A stretch of 10,690 nucleotides of DNA from an uncultured Intestinimonas sp. (GTDB taxonomy: Bacteria; Bacillota_A; Clostridia; Oscillospirales; Oscillospiraceae): positions 1 through 10,690 of the forward strand of contig CAUBHZ010000032.1 of NCBI GenBank assembly GCA_958435885.1, written 5' to 3'. Below are positions 5,655 to 10,690 of the stretch, one piece after another. The notes below the pieces were generated by a model that worked only from the letters and a program-made list of their open reading frames with translations, did not search any database and was not told the origin of the DNA. The translations under genes and the position numbers were made by a program. Each line of letters opens with the position of its first letter. Position 1 is the first letter of the stretch.

Positions 5655-6664
5655 CGACGATCAAAGACATCGCCCGCCACGTCGGTGTATCACCCAGCAC
5701 GGTGTCCATTGTGCTGTCCGGCAAGGGCAACGACCGAAACATCAGCAAGGCCACCCAGGAGATGGTCTTCGCCGCGGCGGAGGAGCTGGCCTATGTGCCG
5801 AACCTCTCCTCCAAAAAACTGCGGGCCCGGGAGAGCGGCACCATCACCATCGAGCTCTACTGGGGGAGCACCGAGGGCATCGAGCTGCTGAACATCTTCC
5901 TGCGGGGTTTTGAGCAGTTCCGGGGCGCCGGCAGACGTCACACCGAACTGCTCATCAACATATACGAGCCCGGAACCCTCTCGGCCAACAACGCCCTTCA
6001 GTCCGCCATGAACTGCAACGTAGCCATCGTCGCCAACCCCTCGGAGGAGGACCTGCGCTACCTCAATGCCATCGAGCCCGCCGTGCCGGTCATCCTCTAC
6101 AACTGCGCCTCCGACCGGTACAGCACCGCCCGGCTGGACGACGACGCGGTGGGCACCACCGCCGCCGAATACTTGTACGGCCTGGGCCACCGTTCGGCGG
6201 CCCTCATCACCTTCCAGCACCTGCTGCCCGGCATGAAGGCGAGAAATGACGCCTTTCTCCGGGAGTGTGCCCGGGTAGGCATCCGGGTAGAGGCACAGGA
6301 TATCTACCGGGTGAGCGCAAACCCCTACGCTTCCATCTTCGAAGCGGAGCGGTTCCGGCTGCGGGAGGGCGGCCCCACGGTGCTGGTGATCTCCTCGGAG
6401 AAGATCGCGGTGGGCTTCTGCATGGAGTTTGCCCGGCGTGGGATCCGGGTACCGGAGGACATCCAGATCCTCTGCTGCAGCATCGGGGAGATGGAACCCT
6501 ATCTGAACACCCCTACCCCCATCTCTGAGATCCAGCTGCCGGTCATCCGCCTGGCGGAGGAGGCCATGCACATGGCGGTGGAACTCTCCCAAAACCAGAA
6601 ACAGAAGCGGGAGGTCTTTCTGCGGGCCCCTCTGGTTCCCCGTGCCTCCACACGGCCTCTGTGA
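5651..6664 (+). CDS. LacI-family transcriptional regulator
   Basis: A 337-residue repressor of standard family length. The N-terminal helix-turn-helix (3-24) is canonical: MTTIKDIARHVGVSPSTVS. It is followed by the VLSGKG turn and a hinge region (about 50-61, NLSSKKLRARES) with the leucine that inserts at the operator centre. The remainder is a periplasmic-binding-protein-like effector domain, visible in NCNVAIVANPSEEDL, VPVILYN (around residues 148-154) and RRGIRVPEDIQILCCS. It ends in the usual GEMEPYLNTPTPISEIQLP and VFLRAPLVPRAST segment. The ATG at 5651 is the only sensible start: an in-frame TAG lies at 5639-5641. The next gene carries two palindromic operators with a central CG, the hallmark of LacI-family sites, so this protein most likely represses the downstream hydrolase-transporter operon until it binds a pathway metabolite. 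The effector is unknown. Confidence 0.93.
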   Translation: MTTIKDIARHVGVSPSTVSIVLSGKGNDRNISKATQEMVFAAAEELAYVPNLSSKKLRARESGTITIELYWGSTEGIELLNIFLRGFEQFRGAGRRHTELLINIYEPGTLSANNALQSAMNCNVAIVANPSEEDLRYLNAIEPAVPVILYNCASDRYSTARLDDDAVGTTAAEYLYGLGHRSAALITFQHLLPGMKARNDAFLRECARVGIRVEAQDIYRVSANPYASIFEAERFRLREGGPTVLVISSEKIAVGFCMEFARRGIRVPEDIQILCCSIGEMEPYLNTPTPISEIQLPVIRLAEEAMHMAVELSQNQKQKREVFLRAPLVPRASTRPL

Positions 6665-6693
6665 CAATATGATGCACTTTTGACAAAAAGATA

Positions 6694-6722
6694 TTGACAC
6701 CCAGCGGCAAGAGTGGTACATT
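6694..6722 (+). promoter_or_regulatory. Main promoter of the hydrolase-transporter operon
   Basis: Consensus TTGACA (6694-6699), a 17-base spacer and TACATT (6717-6722), with an extended -10 TGG at 6714-6716. The start would be at about 6729-6730, exactly at the first operator. A second TTGACA at 6680-6685 has no matching -10. Confidence 0.65.
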
Positions 6723-6729
6723 GTATATA

Positions 6730-6743
6730 GTACAACGTTATAC
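6730..6743. promoter_or_regulatory. Operator 1 (GTACAACGTTATAC)
   Basis: A near-perfect 14-bp palindrome, one mismatch from the second copy, with a central CG as in LacI-family operators. It covers the predicted transcription start, so binding should block initiation. A further GTACA half-site begins at 6716, across the -10. Confidence 0.7.
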
Positions 6744-6815
6744 CAAATTTAAGGCATATGTGTTTCCCTCCGTGGGTACACGGCAATATCGCTGTGCTGA
6801 TTTATTTTTTACATA

Positions 6816-6829
6816 GTACAACGTTGTAC
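6816..6829. promoter_or_regulatory. Operator 2 (GTACAACGTTGTAC)
   Basis: A perfect 14-bp palindrome, flanked by further shared bases (ATAGTACAACGTT occurs at both operators). It lies about 85 bases inside the transcript and ends seven bases before the AAGGAGG ribosome binding site. Its centre is 86 bp from that of operator 1, about eight helical turns, suitable for repression by DNA looping or as a roadblock. Confidence 0.7.
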
Positions 6830-6850
6830 CAACAAAAAGGAGGTAAACAG

Positions 6851-7837
6851 ATGAGCAACTGGAAGGAAGGAAAAATGGAGATCGTTCCCGGCGCGTATGT
6901 CTATGTCACCAACGGCGGCTATGGGATGAACACGCCCGGCATCATCGTGGGCGATCACTGCGGGCTGGCCATCGACACGGCGCCCGGCGTGGCCCTCACG
7001 GCGGAGTTTGCCAAGGAGGTCCGCAAGGAGATCCACGGCAAGCCCATCCGCTACCTGACCTACACCCACACCCACCCCGACCACGTGTTCGGCGCGGCCG
7101 CCTATCCCGACGCCGTGGTGGTGGGTCCCCGGGCAGTCCAGGACAGCTTCAACGAGCGGAAGATCACCCCCGGCGCCCACGAGTGGCCGGTGGACGTGAC
7201 CGGCGGCGAGGCCCGGGACCTGGACGTGCTCTTTGACGGAAAGACCCTGACCATCGATCTGGGCAACCGCACGGCGGAGCTCATCTGCTTCGGGAACTGC
7301 CACCATGACTGCGACACCGTGGTCTACATCCCCGACTGCAAGGTGCTCTACTGCGGTGACCTGTTCTACAACTACGTCTGGCCCGACGGCGCCAAGAGCA
7401 ACGTCCCCAACTGGCTCAAGGCCCTGGAGGAGATCAAGCAGATGGATGTGGAGTACTACGTGCCGGGCCACGGCCCCGTGGCCAACCGGGCGGAGTTCCT
7501 CAAGTTCTGCGAGTGCCTGCAGCTGCTCTATGACGAGACCGTAAAGGGCTTCAAGGCCGGCAAGCACCCCCGGGAGATCTCCCGCACCATGAACCAGGGC
7601 GACTTCGCCTCCTGGGATCAGACCCACCGCCGCATCAATGTCTGCGATCTGATCTACCGGGTGCTCCAGGGCAAGGACACCGTACATCATTTCTGTGAGT
7701 GGGACATCAACGCCGAGGTGGACCGGGTCCGTCACTCGGTCAACGACTTTGGCCCCCATCACCGCATCATGACCGAGATCAAGCCTGAGATGGACCCGGA
7801 GACCTGGGTCGAGGCAGACCACAGAGTGGAGGAATAA
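6851..7837 (+). CDS. Metallo-beta-lactamase-fold hydrolase
   Basis: A 328-residue MBL-superfamily enzyme. The binuclear zinc motif is intact: THTHPDH (H73, H75, D77, H78), H151 within CHHDCD, D170 (YCGDLF) and H207 (PGHGPV). The core domain spans about 10-215. The extra C-terminal part (about 216-328, helical, with WDQTHRRINVCDLIYRVLQ) is not one I can assign to a known accessory domain. The start at 6851 is fixed by AAGGAGG seven bases upstream; a longer in-frame ATG at 6758 would read across operator 2. It is the first gene under the operators and ends four bases before the FAH-family gene. Superfamily members cleave lactones, thioesters and other esters. Sequence alone does not tell which, but pairing with an FAH-family enzyme suggests a ring-opening or ester-cleavage step in catabolism. 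Confidence 0.9.
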   Translation: MSNWKEGKMEIVPGAYVYVTNGGYGMNTPGIIVGDHCGLAIDTAPGVALTAEFAKEVRKEIHGKPIRYLTYTHTHPDHVFGAAAYPDAVVVGPRAVQDSFNERKITPGAHEWPVDVTGGEARDLDVLFDGKTLTIDLGNRTAELICFGNCHHDCDTVVYIPDCKVLYCGDLFYNYVWPDGAKSNVPNWLKALEEIKQMDVEYYVPGHGPVANRAEFLKFCECLQLLYDETVKGFKAGKHPREISRTMNQGDFASWDQTHRRINVCDLIYRVLQGKDTVHHFCEWDINAEVDRVRHSVNDFGPHHRIMTEIKPEMDPETWVEADHRVEE

Positions 7838-7841
7838 TGAG

Positions 7842-8762
7842 ATGAAATTCGTGACCTGTAGAGAGAAGAAGAGCGGAAAGGTATTTGCCGGCTGGCTGGC
7901 CGGTGAGGGAGTGGTGGACATGGCCGCCGTAAGCGACGGGGCGCTGCCGGACAACATGCTGGAGCTGATCCGGCAGAACGACATCTATCTGCCCACCATC
8001 CGGGAGCGGTACGCCCAGACCCCCGCTACCCACACCATGGAGGAGGTGGACCTGCTGGCGCCCATCCCCAACCCGCCCTCCTTCCGGGATTCCATGTGCT
8101 TCAAGGAGCACTGTGAGAACATCGGCGTCACGAAGGGCAAGGGTATCCAGCCCGCCTACTTCAACCGCCCCATCTTCTACTTCAGCAACCACAACACGCT
8201 GCTGGGTCCCTCTCAGCCGGTGACCTTCCCCAAGAGCTGCCGCTACAAGGACTATGAGTTCGAGATCGGCATCGTGATCGGCAAGCCCGGTCGGGACATC
8301 ACCCCCGAGGAGTCCCAGGCATATATCTTCGGCTACACCATTTTGTGCGACTGGTCGGCCCGGGACCTGCAGATGGTGGACCAGCAGATGCCGCTGGGTC
8401 CCCACAAGGGCAAGGACTTCGCCACCACCATCGGTCCCTGCATCGTCACCGCCGACGAGGTGGCCGACCGGCTGGGTTCCGACGGCCGCCACGACCTGAA
8501 GATGGAGGGCCGCCGCAACGGCGAGGTCTTCACCGTGGGCAATTTCAAGGACATCTACTGGACCCCCGGCGACCTCATCGCCGTGGCCTCGGCGGACGTA
8601 GACCTCTATCCCGGCGACCTGCTGGGCTCCGGCACCATCGGTAAGGGCAGTCTGTACGAGCTCTCCGGAGAGTACGAGTCTACAGACTGGCTGAAGGCCG
8701 GCGACACCGTCACTCTGGAAGTTGAGAAGCTCGGACGGCTGGACATGACCGTCCGGGGCTGA
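7842..8762 (+). CDS. Fumarylacetoacetate hydrolase (FAH)-family enzyme
   Basis: A 306-residue protein with the FAH catalytic domain at about 70-303. The divalent-metal ligands appear as E139 and E141 (DYEFEIGIVIGK) and D170 (CDWSARDLQ). FRDSMCFKEHCENIG (81-95) matches the FRDFYAFEQHV-type segment that carries the catalytic His (H90 here). GSGTIGKGSLYEL (262-274) closes the active site. The family hydrolyses or decarboxylates beta-keto/acylpyruvate-type acids, isomerises maleylpyruvate-like compounds, or acts on oxaloacetate. The present sequence does not settle the substrate. The ATG lies four bases after the upstream stop, with GGAGG nine bases before it, so it is translated from the same message as the MBL hydrolase. 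Confidence 0.92.
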   Translation: MKFVTCREKKSGKVFAGWLAGEGVVDMAAVSDGALPDNMLELIRQNDIYLPTIRERYAQTPATHTMEEVDLLAPIPNPPSFRDSMCFKEHCENIGVTKGKGIQPAYFNRPIFYFSNHNTLLGPSQPVTFPKSCRYKDYEFEIGIVIGKPGRDITPEESQAYIFGYTILCDWSARDLQMVDQQMPLGPHKGKDFATTIGPCIVTADEVADRLGSDGRHDLKMEGRRNGEVFTVGNFKDIYWTPGDLIAVASADVDLYPGDLLGSGTIGKGSLYELSGEYESTDWLKAGDTVTLEVEKLGRLDMTVRG

Positions 8763-8789
8763 GAAAGATTAAGAGAGGAGCGGCCCATC

Positions 8790-10358
8790 ATGAGTGAAAA
8801 TACCACCTCCGGCGTTTCTCTGCGGCAGAAGATCCTCATCCTCATCACCGCGGCATCCATCGCGAGCCCCATCGTATTCATCCGGGGCGCAGTGGCCACC
8901 GCCCTGCCCAACCTGATGACCCAGTACGGCTCCATGCCCTACTACTCCCTGGTCCTGATCCTCTACACCATAAGCACGGCCATCTCGCCCCCCATCGCCG
9001 GCAAGCTGGCCGACGTGCTGGGCCGGCGCACCCTGTGTCTCATCTCGGCCATCGGCTACATGGCCGGTCTGGCGGGCTGCGCCTTCGCCCAGAGCTTTCC
9101 CGTCTTTCTGGCGAGCTACCTGGTGCTGGGCATCTTCTTCGGCGCCATGTTCTCCATGCCCCAGGCCGTCATGGGCGACGTGATCCCGGTGGCGGAGCGG
9201 CCCAAGTACTTCTCTTACATGCTCTCCATCCAGGGCATCTTCACCATGCTCTCCTCCCTGTTCGCCGGCTACATCATCGACGCCGTGGGCCCCAACTATG
9301 TGTTCCTGGCCATGCTCCCCCTGCTGGTGGTCACCCTCTGCTTCATCGCCAAAAACGTGTCCAACGAGCGCACGGCCAAGACCCGTAAGATCGACTACCT
9401 GGGCATCTTCCTGCTGGTCATCACCTTGGTGCCCATCATGATCATCATCAACTTCGTGGGCAGCCGCCTGGCCCCCACCGACCCCATCACCATCATCGGC
9501 ATCATCTACTCCATCGTGATGGCGGTTCTTCTCTACAAGCACGAGATCAAGACGGAGGAGCCCATCCTGGTCTTCTCCTTCTTCAGCCGGAAGCGCTTCT
9601 GCGTGGCGGCCGCCCTGACCGCCTGCATCGCTGCCATCCTGCCCATCAACCAGAACTATCTGTCCCTCTTCAGCCAGGGCCTCATGGGCCTCAACGCCAC
9701 CACCGCCAGCCTGCTGACCCTGCCCCGGAGCGTAGGCACCATCGTGCTGCCCTCCTTCTTTGGTATCTACGCGGCCAAGAAGGCGGGAAACTTCCGCAAG
9801 TCCTTCATCTTCTGCTCCATCGTGGCCATCCCCGCCAGCGCCGTCCTGCTCATCATGAACCCCAACAATGTGGAACTCATGTTCCTGCTGGCCTGCTTCT
9901 TCTGCGCCCTGGGCCTGGCCGGCTGCGGCAATTACCCCGTGGCCGCCTACGCCCAGCGTGACCTGGAGCGGAACGAGTACGGCGCCGCCGCCGGTACCCT
10001 GACCTCCATCGGCACCATCGCCGGGTCCCTGATCGGCGCCATCATCGGCGCGGTGCTCAACTCCCACTGGAACCTGGACAAGCTGATCCCCGCCGATCTG
10101 AAGGCAGTCCTCACCCCCGCACAGCTCTCCCAACTCTCCAGCAACCAGATCCTGAAGACGCCCGCCAAGCTGGACGCCATTCAGGCCACCCTCTCTCCCG
10201 AGGCCCAGGTCCTGTTTACCGAGATGGTGGCCAACATGAAGGAGGCCATGCAGGGCGCCATGACCGGCGTGGCCATTGTGGGCATCGTCTTCGGCGTGGC
10301 CCAGGTGCTCATCTCCATCTTCGCCATGGACCGTGAGGACAAGGGCGGCACAAAATAA
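8790..10358 (+). CDS. MFS transporter, 14-segment (DHA2-like)
   Basis: A 522-residue membrane protein with 14 hydrophobic segments (roughly 14-36, 52-72, 82-100, 104-126, 142-164, 168-187, 202-222, 232-249, 268-288, 303-327, 338-356, 362-385, 404-424, 491-512). MFS motif A, GKLADVLGRR, is at 71-80 in the second loop. A hydrophilic loop of about 65 residues separates the last two helices (425-490), as in many DHA2/EmrB-QacA proteins. That subfamily usually exports drugs or toxic compounds by proton antiport. Within this operon it could equally import the substrate or export an end product. AGGAG lies about nine bases upstream, and the gap from the FAH gene is 27 bases. Confidence 0.9.
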   Translation: MSENTTSGVSLRQKILILITAASIASPIVFIRGAVATALPNLMTQYGSMPYYSLVLILYTISTAISPPIAGKLADVLGRRTLCLISAIGYMAGLAGCAFAQSFPVFLASYLVLGIFFGAMFSMPQAVMGDVIPVAERPKYFSYMLSIQGIFTMLSSLFAGYIIDAVGPNYVFLAMLPLLVVTLCFIAKNVSNERTAKTRKIDYLGIFLLVITLVPIMIIINFVGSRLAPTDPITIIGIIYSIVMAVLLYKHEIKTEEPILVFSFFSRKRFCVAAALTACIAAILPINQNYLSLFSQGLMGLNATTASLLTLPRSVGTIVLPSFFGIYAAKKAGNFRKSFIFCSIVAIPASAVLLIMNPNNVELMFLLACFFCALGLAGCGNYPVAAYAQRDLERNEYGAAAGTLTSIGTIAGSLIGAIIGAVLNSHWNLDKLIPADLKAVLTPAQLSQLSSNQILKTPAKLDAIQATLSPEAQVLFTEMVANMKEAMQGAMTGVAIVGIVFGVAQVLISIFAMDREDKGGTK

Positions 10359-10389
10359 GTCCGGACATCAGAGCGGCAGACTGCCGGAC
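10359..10389 (+). repeat. Intercistronic inverted repeat
   Basis: GTCCGG (10359-10364) pairs with CCGGAC (10384-10389). Inside, CGGCAG and CTGCCG (10374-10379 and 10381-10386) give a competing stem. There is no T run, so it is not an intrinsic terminator. It starts directly after the MFS stop and ends just before the next ribosome binding site; it might tune the stability or translation of the permease message. Confidence 0.35.
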
Positions 10390-10403
10390 CGGGAGGCAAC
10401 CAG

Positions 10404-10690
10404 ATGAAAAAGCTGAAATTTTCCGATCTCTTCGCAATGGGCCTGGGCACTACCATCGGAGCGGGCGTCTTCACCCTGACCGGCGTGGCCATGGGCTACA
10501 CCGGCGGGAGCACCTTCCTTGCCTACCTCGCTGGGTCGGCCATCATCGTATTCTGCATGCTGCCCATCATCATCGCAGGCTCCATCGTCCCCCGCAGAGG
10601 CATCTTCTATGTCCTGAGCAAGGAGACCTTCTCCAACAAGGTGGCCGGCGTCCACTTCGGGATCTACTTTGTAGGCCGCATCACCATCGC
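10404..10690 (+). CDS. APC-superfamily amino-acid permease (3' end beyond window)
   Basis: The first 95 or so residues are visible and the gene runs off the right edge. MKKLKFSDLFAMGLGTTIGA opens with the G-x-x-I-G-A-G-x-F motif (GTTIGAGVF, 15-23) in the first membrane helix, which is diagnostic of the amino acid-polyamine-organocation superfamily. A second helix spans about 38-62 (STFLAYLAGSAIIVFCMLPIII), and GIFYVLSKETF lies at 66-76. GGGAGG seven bases upstream sets the start. It is 45 bases after the MFS gene on the same strand, so it is likely the fourth gene of the operon. Substrate and full length cannot be seen. Confidence 0.85.
   Translation, partial: MKKLKFSDLFAMGLGTTIGAGVFTLTGVAMGYTGGSTFLAYLAGSAIIVFCMLPIIIAGSIVPRRGIFYVLSKETFSNKVAGVHFGIYFVGRITI

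Noticed and set aside
5690..6721. Minus-strand open frame opposite the LacI gene
   Set aside because: Shadow of GC-rich plus-strand codons; the plus strand carries a canonical helix-turn-helix and effector domain.
6809..7984. Minus-strand open frame of about 391 residues opposite the MBL gene
   Set aside because: Low-complexity Val/Gly/His sequence with no ribosome binding site or motif; the plus strand has intact zinc ligands.
8769..10133. Very long minus-strand open frame (about 454 residues) opposite the MFS gene
   Set aside because: Composition is Gly/His/Gln/Asp-rich without any fold pattern; it is the reverse reading of GC-rich codons, and the opposite strand encodes a clear 14-helix transporter.
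1..10690. CRISPR arrays, insertion-sequence transposases or phage structural genes
   Set aside because: No regularly spaced repeats and no transposase or phage-type motifs found in any frame.

Overview
The window looks like chromosomal DNA from a GC-rich, low-sugar-codon-bias Firmicute, most likely a gut Clostridia/Oscillospiraceae-type bacterium. This is an inference from strong AGGAGG-type ribosome binding sites, genes dominated by C- and G-ending codons, a tRNA 3' end with encoded CCA, and the gene families present. No species can be named from the sequence alone.

Left block (1-4389), envelope and polyphosphate functions. Two overlapping minus-strand genes encode a VTC-domain polyphosphate polymerase and a DUF4956 membrane protein, the latter running off the left edge. 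They are divergent from a plus-strand two-component system: an OmpR-type response regulator and a sensor histidine kinase that overlap by ATGA. An HtrA-like membrane-anchored serine protease follows. The regulator/kinase/protease order resembles CssRS-HtrA or WalRK-associated envelope-stress modules. The protease has its full catalytic domain but no PDZ domain. The intergenic region carries a good promoter for the regulator. In front of the polyphosphate gene there is a tandem TTTACA-N5-TTTACA repeat that resembles a PhoP/OmpR-family binding box.

Middle block (4390-5650), an AT-richer, mostly non-coding junction. It holds one small membrane-anchored protein of DUF5301-like type, about 280 bases with no recognisable gene, a strong bidirectional terminator-like hairpin, a cluster of CGGAAAC heptamers, and the 3' part of a tRNA gene (T-arm, acceptor strand, CCA) with its own terminator but no 5' half. 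The last item is what one expects at the attR end of an element that integrated into a tRNA gene, or its remnant.

Right block (5551-10690), a regulated catabolic or transport operon. A LacI-family repressor gene has its own promoter and apparently a tiny coupled leader ORF. It is followed by a metallo-beta-lactamase-fold hydrolase, a fumarylacetoacetate-hydrolase-family enzyme, a 14-segment MFS transporter, and the start of an APC-type permease, which runs off the right edge. The promoter before the hydrolase carries two copies of a 14-bp palindrome, GTACAACGTTGTAC and a one-mismatch copy, with centres 86 bp apart. One lies at the predicted transcription start and one just upstream of the ribosome binding site. 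These are very probably the repressor's operators. The substrate is unknown. Two hydrolytic enzymes plus two transporters of different families suggest uptake and cleavage of a small organic acid, lactone or aromatic-derived compound, possibly coupled to amino-acid exchange or export.
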